64,000 nt of DNA, taken from NCBI GenBank assembly GCA_033816765.1, contig CM066291.1, positions 1,488,001 to 1,552,000 on the forward strand, read 5' to 3'. This DNA is from Nothopassalora personata (Eukaryota > Ascomycota > Dothideomycetes > Mycosphaerellales > Mycosphaerellaceae). A program made the position numbers and the translations under genes. The notes beneath the pieces were generated by a model, which worked only from the letters and a program-made list of their open reading frames with translations, was not told where the DNA came from and searched no databases. Each line of letters opens with the position of its first letter. Position 1 is the first letter of the stretch. Below are positions 1 through 10,218 of this stretch, in pieces.

Positions 1-378
1 CGGCTTGGAGACGTACACCTTCTCAGCGCTCTTCCTCCGTGCTGCCAGTGCCGTTCGTATTGCTCGAATGTCTTTCCCGGTGTTGTTGACGGCCTTCATT
101 GTGACATATCCCTCAATCAGTTTCTCGACGTTCGTCGCTGCCACAGGTAGCGTCTTGATGTTCTGCTTGTTCCAGCTATATACCGATGTCTGCCACTCCA
201 TACCACCTGTCACTGACTGGGCTTGTCGTACAATGGGTATCGAGTTCTGCCATAGCGCTGTTTCTGGCGAGTCAAAGGAGAGTGTTGAGGCGAATCGTCG
301 CGATGGGAGGTGGTTCCGAAGATGTTTTGCGTGGGAGGCGAAGCTGCCTCGCGGGATTAGGAGCGTGCGAGGCGGCAT
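1..378 (-). CDS. Mitochondrial protein, possibly nuclear-encoded uS3m/Var1-like; 3' part outside window
   Basis: An open frame runs without interruption from an ATG at 378 to the left edge (126 codons), so the C-terminus is missing. The first 35 residues are rich in Arg, Ser, Ala and His with no acidic residue, the usual look of a mitochondrial presequence. After it comes a block containing VYSWNKQNIKTLPVAA followed by an LIEGY segment. I recall similar Tyr-Asn-Lys ... Leu-Pro-Val-Ala blocks near the N-terminus of fungal mitochondrial ribosomal protein uS3m (rps3/Var1), which is usually encoded in mtDNA. Coding and mitochondrial import are well supported; the uS3m identity is tentative. Another mitoribosomal protein is the main alternative. 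Confidence 0.6.
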   Translation of the reverse strand, partial: MPPRTLLIPRGSFASHAKHLRNHLPSRRFASTLSFDSPETALWQNSIPIVRQAQSVTGGMEWQTSVYSWNKQNIKTLPVAATNVEKLIEGYVTMKAVNNTGKDIRAIRTALAARRKSAEKVYVSKP

Positions 379-696
379 GATGTCCAAATGGCGATCTACT
401 GTACCGTGAACAAGAAGTCCTATGATCTTGATGTCGATGTCGTGGTCCCAGTGGACAGCTCCGCGGGGATGCCAAGACACTGGACCTTGTCCTCGAGCAA
501 CAACTCTCTTTTCTCTCCTCTGCTTCGACCACAGATTGTCAATGTCATAGCAACTGATGTGCAAATTTATGGAAGGCCGCCGACTTGCAAAAAGGGCTTT
601 CGGGGCCAGGGGAGGCGACGCGGGCTATGGCCGAGGTGCCTGTGTGTAAACGTGAGCAAGTATTCGGTGCACATGTTGCGCATAATCACTACTGAC

Positions 697-1053
697 CTAG
701 GGTGGTGGGAGCGGAGTAGGCATATTGGCGTTCTGTTGTAGACCGCGCACGTAGAAAATGATGGGACTGTAGAGGATCTTTATGACGGATCGGTCTGAGT
801 CGGTGTCGACGAGTCCGTTTGATAGTTTGAACATGGTGAAGAGCTGAGAGTCACGGCCGGCGACGATATCGCCGGGCTTTTCGAGGTAATAGCGTCGTGC
901 AGTGGCGTCTACGGTAGCGCTATCGGCATTGAGGCAGCTTGAAGGGAGTGATGGGGTGTTGCTTTTGGTGGAAGCGTAGTGTCGCGCGCGGTGGTGATAC
1001 CCGCAGGCAAGTAGGATGTGGCGCTGCGGTGGCAGTCCTTTATAGGTGTTCAC
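697..1053 (-). CDS. Hypothetical protein, 118 aa
   Basis: A 118-codon ATG-to-stop frame, divergent from nothing obvious and 319 bp upstream of the partial mitochondrial gene on the same strand. The centre holds a hydrophobic stretch near residues 90-102 (VIKILYSPIIFYV), the only notable character. The stop overlaps a possible splice donor (TAG followed by GTCAGT), so the real gene could continue into another exon. I do not recognise a family. Codon usage is not clearly different from neighbouring genes. This is a weak call that may be a chance frame. Confidence 0.3.
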   Translation of the reverse strand: MNTYKGLPPQRHILLACGYHHRARHYASTKSNTPSLPSSCLNADSATVDATARRYYLEKPGDIVAGRDSQLFTMFKLSNGLVDTDSDRSVIKILYSPIIFYVRGLQQNANMPTPLPPP

Positions 1054-1265
1054 TGTTGACTCTGGTTGTAAGTTTAGGAAGAAAAGCAGCTATAAGAACA
1101 CATTTCTCGGGCAAATCAGGGAATGAATCTCTTTGAGGCATGTGGACGTATGCCACGTTACATTGCTACAAGTTCAAGGCTGACCGAAGTCTTAACACGC
1201 CAGACTCCGGTTTATCATGATTGCACGCTGCCAGAGCTCTCAAGGACAGCCTACGGTCGACATGC

Positions 1266-1909
1266 TCAGGCAACATCAGTGAAACCCTTCTCCTTGCCCC
1301 ATTCCTCGACTTCCGCAGCCCTTTCCTTCGCCAGCCTTTCCTCCTCGTCCTGGATAATCGCCATGACTCTATCATGCGGCGTCTCTCCTTGGGCTTCAGT
1401 GTGTCCACTCACAGTATGACTCCAGGTGGTAGCTCGCTTTGGCTCCTTCTTCTTAGGTGGCGGAGGAGGTTCGACGCCACCGAGCATGGGGAATGGGTTC
1501 TCGTTTGAGTAGCCGAAGACCATCGGCCTATGGCCTTGTTCCGATAGTGAGTCGAACATATCTTTTACGGCCATGGCTTTGTGAAGAGGATAGTCTTTTT
1601 GGCCTTGGTTGCCGACGCTCTGTGAAAATTTGGTCAGCAGTTCATCGTGGAAAAGACAGCTCCCCTTACCGTGTAGAAGATAATCCGCAGGTAGCCAGGC
1701 ATGAGATCCTTTGGATACCATAACGCTGGCCGACCTAATCGTGAGAGCCCATCGAGCCAGTATTTCTGCCAGTATGGCAGCTTGTCTTCAAACCCGCCAT
1801 ACGCTCGGTTGTCGTAGAAAATTTGTATTGTGCCTGGGTCATAGGCGCCAGCCTTCGAGGGCTCAAACGAGTGCAGATCGTTGAGCTTGTGTGCCATGAT
1901 AGATGTCAA
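1266..1909 (-). CDS. Hypothetical two-exon protein, 197 aa
   Basis: Exons are 1909..1670 and 1619..1266 (minus strand). The 50-nt intron has a GTAAGG donor and a TTTTCACAG acceptor, and removing it joins two open frames in phase 0 (Phe-Tyr-Thr / Ser-Val-Gly). An in-frame ATG at 1897 may be the true start, giving 193 aa. The N-terminal half is rich in aromatic residues (Tyr, Trp) around a Tyr-Asp-Asn-Arg-Ala-Tyr motif. The C-terminal third has a run of five prolines, three lysines, then a charged helix likely to form a short coiled coil. There is no signal peptide or membrane segment. I do not recognise the family. Divergent from HRQ1, sharing about 440 bp of upstream DNA. Confidence 0.6.
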
Positions 1910-2351
1910 GGGAAGGGAGGTGCAAGGCTGCGTGAACTTTTAACACCTGCCGTGAGCACTTGCTGCGGGACTTAACGGACTGCTGCTGCTATCTTGTCAT
2001 GGCGTCCGGCTGAATTGAAATAGCTGGTTTCAAGGTTTGACCCGTGAATTTTGTACAGCCGTTCGTCCTTGACTTGTATCAGATCGATGTTGTCGGTGCG
2101 GATGGTCGAAGTGAAAGGCAAGCCGACATGTGGTGTAAACCGAGACCCTGATCGAGCTAAATCGCGGGCACGTGGCGCCGTGTGGAAGTGGCGCACGCGT
2201 CGAAGCGCGTTCCCTGTTCTCGGATGTCGTCACTCAATCTCTTTGAGCATTCACTTACCACATTCACACCTTGTGTAGGGACGAGCACATGCTTCGCGTA
2301 ATGTCTCGGCTATCTCCTGATCTACGATAGCATACCTCCCTATCCTGAGCC
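1910..2351. promoter_or_regulatory. Divergent intergenic region upstream of HRQ1
   Basis: 442 bp lie between the start codons of two diverging genes and should hold both promoters. Short open frames here lack any protein-like composition. No TATA box or repeat stands out to me. Confidence 0.4.
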
Positions 2352-5300
2352 ATGGCCAAGCTGCAGGCGGCTACTGATCGGCCTCCTGAGATTGTCCGCA
2401 AGCCGAAGCGAAAACGACAGACACCAGCGCCACAGGCTGAAGAGGTGAATGACGGCTCCACGACAGATGATGCAGTAACGATAGTGCCCACGAAGACGCA
2501 CGATGGTGGCAAGAAGCCTCGCAGGTCGAGAAAGAATGCCAATGCCCCAACTCTACAACGGAACAACTCGTCCACCATAGTTGAGTCGTCGATACCATGG
2601 CCTGCCGAGTTCACGCAGCTTGCCCAGGTCCATCGAGCACTAAACTTGGTGTATACATTCTGCTGCACTCGCAAGCACTTCGCGACCACAATCGAGAACC
2701 TTCGCAGTACAGTCGAAGCAAACCTGAAGAGGAAGCTCGAGTACGCAGATGTGGCCAAGATCAAGCTGCTCATCCCCCTTGCCGTTAACTTCTTGTACGT
2801 CGATGAGACACTGCTGGAGATACAGCTTATGGGGGAAGAGGATCTGCGAGGCAAGAAGGCGGCGGGCGACATGTTCATGGACAGCCCAGCAGAAGTACGG
2901 AACGTCAAGGAAGGCCTCGGCAAGGAAGAGCACCAGGATGTGTTGTTCTTCGAGTTCGTCGATGGCGAACTGAGGCGGCAAGTCGCAGATCCAGTCACAG
3001 GCGAGCCGATCAATGCATACCAGAAGATCAGGAAAGAGGATCTCAAAATGCCAGTCTTCAGCCAAAAGACATTGATGAAGTTGATCGATAAGAGGAATGT
3101 CAAGTTTACCTCTGCCATCAACGGGTGGCTCAATGAATGTGCCGAAAAGGATGTCGACCCTGTGCAGCGGCTAGAGGAAGAGCATAAGCAGTACATACCA
3201 CAACAGCCTCAAAGCAGGCAAGGCACGCCTCCGGAGTTGTCGAAGAGCACTCTTCCTGCCAGTATACCAGAGGATCGAAAACAGATACCGGAGATCATCG
3301 AGGAGCTGAAAGGCTTGGAATGGTACACTGGTCAAATCGTGCCAGACGGACATCGTGTCTTCGACCCACAGCAACCTGTGTACGGCGAGCTGAACTTCTC
3401 CCTTAGTCAGGACTTGGTAGATGCCATGTACAACACCAAAAGCATCACGAGCCTCTATAGCCATCAGGCAGAAGCTATAAATGCACTCCAAGAAGGACAG
3501 AATGTCATCGTGTCCACCTCGACGAGTTCTGGAAAGTCGCTGATTTACCAATTGCCGGTATTGCACTCCCTTGAAACGGAGCCACAGATCCGAGCAATGT
3601 ATATCTTCCCAACGAAAGCACTAGCTCAGGATCAGCGTCGGAGTCTCAAAGCCATGCTTTCGTACATGCCTGAGCTATCAGATGTGGTATGCGAGACATT
3701 CGACGGCGACACCTCATTTCCCGATCGCAACTACGTTCGAGACGAAGCGCGTATCATCTTCACGAACCCGGATATGCTTCACCTCACAATATTACCACAG
3801 GAAGAAGCGTGGCGTACGTTTCTCAAGAACCTTCGATATGTGGTCATGGATGAACTACATGTGTACAACGGTTTGTTCGGCGCTCATGTCGCTTTGATCA
3901 TGCGAAGGCTACGAAGGATATGCGCAGCGGTGGGAAACCGCAATGTCAGGTTCATCTCTTGCTCGGCCACGGTCGCGAATCCTGAAGAGCACATGCGCAC
4001 GATCTTCGGCATCGAGGATGTGAAGCTCATCGATTTCGATGGCTCACCTTGTGGGAGGAAAGAGTTCCTTTGCTGGAACACACCATACAGGGATCCTGCT
4101 GATCCTACCAGTGGGCGAGGAGACTCTTTCATCGAAACTGCGAGGCTTTTCTGCCAGCTCGTGCTTCGCGGTATAAGAGTCATATGTTTCTGCAGGATTC
4201 GAAAGTTCTGTGAGATCTTAACCACTGCCATTAAAAACGAGCTTAGTGCTCTTGGGCGTGCAGAAGTGATGAATAGAGTTATGGCATATCGAGGCGGGTA
4301 CACGCCTCAAGACCGCCGACGGATCGAGAAAGAGATGTTCGAGGGCAAGCTCGTTGGCATTATTGGTACCAGTGCTCTCGAACTTGGTGTCGACATCGGC
4401 AGCTTGGACTGTGTCATCTCTCACGGATTCCCTTACACTATTGCCAACTTACGACAGCAGTCTGGTCGAGCTGGGCGACGAAACAAGGACAGTCTATCGA
4501 TCTTGGTCGGTAATAGCTTCCCAACAGACCAGTACTTCATGGCAAACCCGGATGAGATCTTTACCAGGCCAAATTGCGAGCTGCAAGTCGATCTGACAAA
4601 TGTCCTCGTCCTCGAAGGCCACATACAATGCGCAGCCTACGAAATGCCCATCAGCGCTGATGAAGACGATAAGTGGTTCGGCAAACAACTCCCGGAGATC
4701 AGCTCTGAACGTCTTCGCAAAGACGACCTAGGCTTTTACCACCCAGCAGACCGCTTCCTTCCCTACCCATCTCGAACCGTGGCAATACGCGATACCGAAG
4801 ACGATCACTTCGCTATAGTGGATATGACTAATGGTCGCAACGTGGTGCTCGAAGAACTCGAAACCAGCCGTGCCTTTTTCACAATCTATGAGGGAGGTAT
4901 TCACATTCATCAGGGCAATAAGTATCTGGTGAAACACGTCGATACGGAACGCATGATCGCCCGAGTGGAGTTCGTCAAAGTCGACTGGATCACTCAGCAA
5001 CGGGACTACACAGACATCGACCCCGTCGAAACAGAAGCAATTCGTCGGATTCCCGACTCGAAGTCGAGGGCTTTCTTCGGTACGATCAAGATTCACCAGA
5101 ATGTCTTTGGCTTCTTCAAGCTTGACAAGAAGAACCGCATCCTCGACGCCGTCCAAGTCGACAATCCACCTATCATCATTTTTAGCAAAGGCATGTGGCT
5201 TGATGTTCCGAAGCAGGCGGTGGAAATTCTTAACGAGAGGAGACTGAATGTTGCGGCTGGGATCCATGCAGCTGAGCACGCACTCCTCAGCCTCATGCCA

Positions 5301-5861
5301 AACTTCGTCATCTCCATGCCGGGCGACGTGAAGACGGAGTGTAAAGTTGCCATCAAAGAGTTCGCGAAGAAGGAGTCGAAGCGCAAAAGACCTGCACGGC
5401 TTACGTTCTACGATGACAAAGGTGGACAGCATGGCTCGGGCATCGCTGCTAAAGCGTTCGAGTTCATCGACCTTCTTCTGCACCAAGCCCACGACAGAGT
5501 TGAAGCTTGTCATTGCTTGGAGGGATGCTTAGAATGCTGCTGCTCGGAACGCTGCAAAGAAGCGAACCAAGTCATGTCGAAAGCAGGTTGCGAAGTCATC
5601 CTGAAGAGCTTGTTGGGCAAGGAAATTGACGTCGAGAATCTGCCGTGGGGCCCTGAGGATGAGAGAGTCCCCGCTGGAATTGAGACTATTATGTTAGCAG
5701 AAGAGATTAGACCCCGCGCTGGGAATCGTATTGAGGTCATTGAAGTGAAGAGAGAAGGAGGCGGAACTAGGAGGGTTGTAGTGGGGGAGGAAGGAAACGT
5801 CGTTGATGTGACGAATGATGATGAGGTAGTGGTCATTAAGGATGAGCCTGAAGATGACTGA
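2352..5861 (+). CDS. HRQ1: Hrq1-type RecQ4-like ATP-dependent DNA helicase
   Basis: An uninterrupted 1169-residue frame. Hrq1 is a 3'-5' nuclear helicase of the RecQ4 group that acts on interstrand crosslinks and telomeric DNA. Seen here: a basic, disordered N-terminus (residues 1-75), a helical region, then two RecA-like domains. Walker A with Ser-Gly-Lys-Ser is near residue 395, a DELH box (in place of the usual DEVH) near 499, an SCSAT motif III near 535, and a QQSGRAGRR motif VI near 702. The C-terminus carries the family's cysteine cluster (CHCLEGCLECCCSERC, near 1052-1067), the DUF1998/MZB-type metal-binding region. Length matches fungal orthologues. The ATG at 2352 follows GAGCC, a good context. 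The long open frames on the opposite strand are shadows. Confidence 0.94.
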   Translation: MAKLQAATDRPPEIVRKPKRKRQTPAPQAEEVNDGSTTDDAVTIVPTKTHDGGKKPRRSRKNANAPTLQRNNSSTIVESSIPWPAEFTQLAQVHRALNLVYTFCCTRKHFATTIENLRSTVEANLKRKLEYADVAKIKLLIPLAVNFLYVDETLLEIQLMGEEDLRGKKAAGDMFMDSPAEVRNVKEGLGKEEHQDVLFFEFVDGELRRQVADPVTGEPINAYQKIRKEDLKMPVFSQKTLMKLIDKRNVKFTSAINGWLNECAEKDVDPVQRLEEEHKQYIPQQPQSRQGTPPELSKSTLPASIPEDRKQIPEIIEELKGLEWYTGQIVPDGHRVFDPQQPVYGELNFSLSQDLVDAMYNTKSITSLYSHQAEAINALQEGQNVIVSTSTSSGKSLIYQLPVLHSLETEPQIRAMYIFPTKALAQDQRRSLKAMLSYMPELSDVVCETFDGDTSFPDRNYVRDEARIIFTNPDMLHLTILPQEEAWRTFLKNLRYVVMDELHVYNGLFGAHVALIMRRLRRICAAVGNRNVRFISCSATVANPEEHMRTIFGIEDVKLIDFDGSPCGRKEFLCWNTPYRDPADPTSGRGDSFIETARLFCQLVLRGIRVICFCRIRKFCEILTTAIKNELSALGRAEVMNRVMAYRGGYTPQDRRRIEKEMFEGKLVGIIGTSALELGVDIGSLDCVISHGFPYTIANLRQQSGRAGRRNKDSLSILVGNSFPTDQYFMANPDEIFTRPNCELQVDLTNVLVLEGHIQCAAYEMPISADEDDKWFGKQLPEISSERLRKDDLGFYHPADRFLPYPSRTVAIRDTEDDHFAIVDMTNGRNVVLEELETSRAFFTIYEGGIHIHQGNKYLVKHVDTERMIARVEFVKVDWITQQRDYTDIDPVETEAIRRIPDSKSRAFFGTIKIHQNVFGFFKLDKKNRILDAVQVDNPPIIIFSKGMWLDVPKQAVEILNERRLNVAAGIHAAEHALLSLMPNFVISMPGDVKTECKVAIKEFAKKESKRKRPARLTFYDDKGGQHGSGIAAKAFEFIDLLLHQAHDRVEACHCLEGCLECCCSERCKEANQVMSKAGCEVILKSLLGKEIDVENLPWGPEDERVPAGIETIMLAEEIRPRAGNRIEVIEVKREGGGTRRVVVGEEGNVVDVTNDDEVVVIKDEPEDD

Positions 5862-6125
5862 TGTGTATATAGATGATGAGTGCGAGGAAAATAGCGTCGC
5901 ATTTACAGACACAGAAGTGTATGATCAGACGAATCGAGCCTCAGGAGCCTCCCCAGGCATCCAGGTTGCACAAGGATGTGGGGCGTACTACTCACCGGAC
6001 TGGTTGCCTGCAGCCCAGCCCAACACCTTCGATGCTGATGAGCTTTGATGACTGCTACCATAACGACAACCCTTCATTGCAGCCACAACATCGCTGTGGC
6101 AAGGACAAAGTCCGAACGCTGCACG

Positions 6126-6959
6126 ATGGAACCGACAGTCCAGCTCCAAGAGCCCAAGTAAGCTTCCTCCATTCCAGTCTGCCAACACACCGCTCACAGT
6201 CACATCAACAGAAAGCTCGACCGTACCATCATCGCATCAGCTCACAACAACCAACGCGGCCTCCTCCGCCTCCCAGCAGAACTTCGAAACCAAATCTACT
6301 CACACGTCTTCCCCACTGACCAAGTCATCGGCCTCTTCACCAACGACCGCCACATTTTCCAGGTCTATTACCACAAACTCCACCTCGAAGACGACAAAAC
6401 GTCCTGGGCCTGCAAAATCAAACGCCATCTAGTCGGAATATGTCCTCCAGATTTCTCCCGCATCTCAACCTCCCTGTTCCAAGTCTGCCGCCAACTCCGA
6501 ACCGAGAGCATGACCTTCTACTACGGCTACAATTCCTTCGTCTTACCGCTATCTTTTCCCGACTTACCGCGGACGCTTGGTTGGCTTGCGTCCCGGCCTG
6601 AGGAGTTCTATAGAGTGTTGAAGAGGGTTTATCTGAGCCAGGAAATTCGACGGTGCAGTCGGAGGTCTACTTCTACACATTTGCGACTGCTCTTCGTTGA
6701 TCTTGAGACGTTTTCACTCGAGGTCGTGCCGATGGCGGGTGTGCATGATGGGTGTGTCAGACGGTATGTTGAGTATATGGAGAAGAAGGAGACGAAGGCG
6801 GAGTTTGTGGCGTTGAGGACGGAGTTTTTGAGGTCCGCTGAGGTTGAGAGTGACATGATGGTTAGGTTGGTGGAGTGTTTGCAGCATGGAGGGAAGAGTA
6901 GGGAGAAAGTGGAGAAGGAGAAGCAGCTTTGGAGGGAGCTGCCTTTTGGAGCTGACTGA
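6126..6959 (+). CDS. F-box-like (2EXR-type) protein, 259 aa
   Basis: Two exons, 6126..6157 and 6212..6959. The 54-nt intron (GTAAGC ... CATCAACAG) joins an 11-residue start to a long frame; exon lengths sum to 780 nt, a whole number of codons. Near residue 28 is RLPAELRNQIYSHVF, the Leu-Pro-x-Glu-Leu-Arg-Asn-x-Ile-Tyr signature of the large family of fungal F-box-like proteins, followed by a VCRQLRTES segment typical of the same family about 70 residues later. Such proteins are presumed adaptors of ubiquitin ligases, but most have no assigned target. The second half is a charged alpha-helical region with no domain I know. The start is chosen because it is the only ATG giving a consensus intron into the family motif. 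Confidence 0.8.
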
Positions 6960-7233
6960 TCCATTTTGGCCGCATGACACAATCTCTAATACATTTTGGC
7001 TTCTTTGGAGTACTCGATGGCCACGGTACCAGGACGATGGGCTGACAAATGCTTATTGGGTTAGAGCAACGCGCGCGTTGCTTCAATCAACCCAAGACAA
7101 CCGAAAGCACAGGGAGCCTTTTTCGAAAGCGGAGAACATGATGCATTACTTTTCAACAGCGCTACAGCTAGCTTCCTTGTTGGGAGATCGAGGTCAATCT
7201 GCCACTCACTTCGTCTGTATCGGGTTTGGCATA

Positions 7234-7693
7234 TCAGCCCAAAATGAAGTCGTCATGCCAGGCGGACCCTGTATTCTCGTAACGACAATGACCACCACTG
7301 TGATAATGGTCGTCGTCGTTAGCGATGATCGCGTAGAACACGGCTTCGCAGCATGGGCATTTGAATTGTGGCTGCTTTGGGATTCTCGACTCCTCCTCGC
7401 GACGAGCCTCCTGTGCTCGTACCACCTCAATTAAGAACCGAGGGTACTCGAAAGTCATTCCCTCCTTTTTGTCCTTGTCTGCCGAGAAGGCATCGTTATT
7501 GATGAGGTCCAGCACAAGGGCTTCGTGGATCTCGGCGGTAACCAGTTCGGCGCTTTACGCTTGCTCAACAGGCTCGGCACTGTCAAGCATTTCCTCCGCA
7601 TCTCCCAAGGTTTCCTTGAACTTGGTCATGGCAAGTGCCTCCAGGCAGGGGATGTCGTATTTGTCGGCAATGACACAGCTATAGATAAAAGAT
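7234..7693 (-). pseudogene. Broken BTB/POZ-protein gene
   Basis: Read on the minus strand, the frame begins inside a BTB family motif (CVIADKYDIPCLEALAMTKF) that normally follows the BTB fold. A TAA stop sits in frame 37 codons later, and then the same frame stays open to 7234. The downstream half has the C-terminal cysteine pair region often seen after fungal BTB domains (FKCPCCEAVFY ... GGHC). The N-terminal BTB fold is missing: sequence upstream of 7693 gives no matching frame. A nonsense mutation plus loss of the 5' part makes a functional product unlikely. The TAA could derive from CAA by a C-to-T change. A GTAAAG donor overlapping the TAA is a less likely alternative. Confidence 0.65.
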
Positions 7694-7954
7694 CAGAGTT
7701 ACTCAGTGTGTTGGATCGAGGGCCACGGTCATCTTATCCTGTCGTCAAGTCCATTGGAGTCTTTGCCGGGCTTGTTGCAAGTGTGGGTGTGCATTTTCTT
7801 GCGATGTATTCGCGGCGAATAACGGAGTAGTGAGTGAAAGAAGAAAGCAACAGTCAGGGAGGCGGCAAGCTCGGCCCCCATCGGCCGCCATCTCCGCTCT
7901 TTCCCTGCCTAACATCTCGCAACGCGTCTCCATCCACACCAGTGGACAACGATC

Positions 7955-9110
7955 ATGCCGATATGCATCGAATGTCGCTATCCGGTCAGCAATCTATACA
8001 CAACCTACAGCAAAGCCGATGACAAGGCGCTCGGTAAAGGCGTCCGTCTAACGCAATGCCCACGATGCAAGCGATTTGCCGACAAATACGTCGAGCATGA
8101 CTTTGTTGTGCTGTTTATTGATTTGGTGTTGATCAAGCCGCAGGCAAGTGACCCGGAGCGATCGTTGGAGTGATCCAAGTGGTCTTGTTACTGAGACGAT
8201 TTGAACATCTGCCATGCTCAACTCCAATTTCTTGGCATTGTTGCCCTCTACGCTACGCTACGCTGCACGAGCTAGACTGACATGGCCAGGTCTACCGGCA
8301 TCTCCTCTTCAACAGACTGGGGCGAGAAGATGAGAAATTCGATGTATGTACCTCCGTCCCTATACAAATCAACACATGCCTACCTAATAAACACCCAGCC
8401 CTCGATCATCCGCCTCGGCATTCTCCTCCTCCTCTTCGACGTCTACCTAACCTGGGCCCGAATTGAAAAAGCAACCTCAACCTCAACATCCCTCCCCTTA
8501 TCACCGCCTCCGCCACTTCCACCCTTCTCCTCCGGCTCCAACACCACAGCAACCCACCACCAGGACTCGGACGACTCCAGCTTCCTCGCCACGCAACCAA
8601 TCCTCCTGCAATACCTCTTCTTCCTCTTCCTCTGCACGTTGGAAACCGCCTCCTTCCACCTGCCGATTCGCTGGATCCTCTCGCTCAAATTGCCGCTAAT
8701 TCCGCACTATCCACATGCCGCGTTGATCAGCACGGCGCTGCTGGTGAGCAGTTTCACGAAATTGTTTCCGCTGATGTTGCTGGTGTGGAAGTATGATCTT
8801 CCAAGCAGTGCGAGCGCGGTGAGCTGGGCGGTGATTATCAATAATGTGGCGGCGCTCGAGATCTTACTGGATTGTGGCTATGTTAGGGCGGCATTGTTGG
8901 CCGGTGTGGGGGCCGTGGGAAGAGCCGGGGTTGGTTGGGTGAGTACTCTTTGCCATTGTGCTGTGCGTATGTGGATGATGCTAACATATTTGATAGGGTA
9001 TCTTGCGAGGTGTGGGAGTTGGCGGAGGCGTAGCTGCCGCAGGAGTGGTGGAGACGGGAGATCTGATCGATATGTGGAGACGGCTCATGGAAACTGTTGG
9101 GCTGGGCTAG
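7955..9110 (+). CDS. ARV1: ARV1 sterol/GPI-lipid homeostasis protein
   Basis: Four exons: 7955..8143, 8290..8343, 8399..8938, 8997..9110, giving 298 aa. All junctions keep frame. Arv1 is an ER membrane protein needed for sterol distribution and GPI-anchor precursor handling. The N-terminus carries the Arv1 homology domain with paired cysteines (CIECRYPV ... CPRCKRFADKYVEHD) and then the conserved VLIKPQ-VYRHLLFNRL segment, split by intron 1. Several hydrophobic segments follow (IIRLGILLLLFDVYLTW and three more). Intron 1 uses a GC donor (CAG/GCAAGT) with a normal AG acceptor; introns 2 and 3 are GT-AG of 55 and 58 nt. The protein carries a Thr/Ser/Pro-rich insert of about 30 residues after the first membrane segment. 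Converges on VMA9. Confidence 0.92.
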
Positions 9111-9303
9111 ACGTACAGCTTTGGATCGCAGCGCTGGCTCAATATGAGGTTATGACATGCAATGCTCGCTACTCCATGCTTGTCGTTGCGCACACGTCCA
9201 TGTCTCTTACTTGCTCCTCGCGCTCTTCCTGATGCTCGAATACGCCATGCTATACAACCAAAACGCCTCTTACTCCCTCGTATTTCGTTTCCCTCCGCCC
9301 CCC

Positions 9304-9725
9304 TCAAAACATCGAATCCGGACTCGGCTTCGCAGGCCCAGGAACTCCATTGAATTCAGGTCGTAGATCTTTGCGCTCGGGACTGATGAGAGGATGCCAT
9401 TGCGCGAGGAACGTTGTCGCTGTGCAAACGTCAGCTGTGCCCACGACCAAGCCCCAATGTCCTCCGCATCTCAGGCCTTCGCAACCAGACTCTCCTCGCC
9501 CAGCCTCACGACGGTCGAAGACTCACCCCACATCAGCCAACAACTCGCGGTCGCAAGTATTATGCTGGACCTCCAGACTGCTTGATTCTCGCCTTTGGGA
9601 CTGAAGAACCAGGCGGCGACGCCGATGAGGGCCACGACAATGATGGAGATGATGAGGGACCAGCTGTGATGCCGTGTCAGTAACCGATGCAAGGCACAGT
9701 GTCAGCGCGCCTACCCGTTTGCCAT
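9304..9725 (-). CDS. VMA9: V-type proton ATPase subunit e
   Basis: Three exons on the minus strand: 9725..9715, 9663..9527 and 9419..9304, summing to 264 nt and an 87-residue protein. The first exon is only 11 nt (Met-Ala-Asn-Gly). The V-ATPase e subunit is a small two-helix membrane protein of the V0 sector, required for vacuolar proton pumping. Seen here: a first transmembrane segment (IISIIVVALIGVAAWFF), the family hallmark SPKGENQAVWRSS, a second membrane segment ending SCWLMW, and the tail HPLISPERKDLRPEF. These match the fungal family closely in order and length. Introns are 51 and 107 nt with GTAGGC and GTGAGT donors. The gene is easy to miss because of the tiny first exon. Confidence 0.9.
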
Positions 9726-10218
9726 GATGTGTACTGTCGTGAGAGGTGATGTGTTTCTGCTGTGCTTGTTGCGGCTGCTCTGGCTGGCCTGGAGCTTCGT
9801 TCAATGAGGTCAGGGTTCGCGGAGCTGGCTCCGGTGGCAGGCGCGACTACACTTGACCCTTGAGACGATGGCAGCCTTCAAGCAATGCCATCACGGTGCG
9901 TAAGACGGGTGGGTGATGCCACAGTAACATGCAACACGTTCTGCTAAGGCATATACGGCACCGCTGAAGATGCTAACCGAACAGCAGAAGAGTTGGCGAC
10001 ACGCGAGCTAAGGCACGCGATACATGACCTTTGAGCTACGACCATCAAGATTGAGATAAAACATATTCGCTGTCTACATTTTACGCTGACTCCACACCTT
10101 CGAAGAGCGACTTGGTCGCGTAGAGCTTGAAGTTGACGCAGAATTGTCAAAGGCCAGTGACTGTCACGCCAGCGGCCAGGATTAAAGATGAATCACCAAG
10201 TCGCATGCGGGACTCTGC
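9726..10218. other. Intergenic stretch upstream of VMA9
   Basis: No convincing coding frame or repeat. It should include the VMA9 promoter. Confidence 0.3.

Noticed and set aside
2264..3196. 310-codon open frame antisense to HRQ1
   Set aside because: Ser-rich low-complexity product with no motif; it lies wholly opposite conserved helicase coding sequence and the HRQ1 promoter edge.
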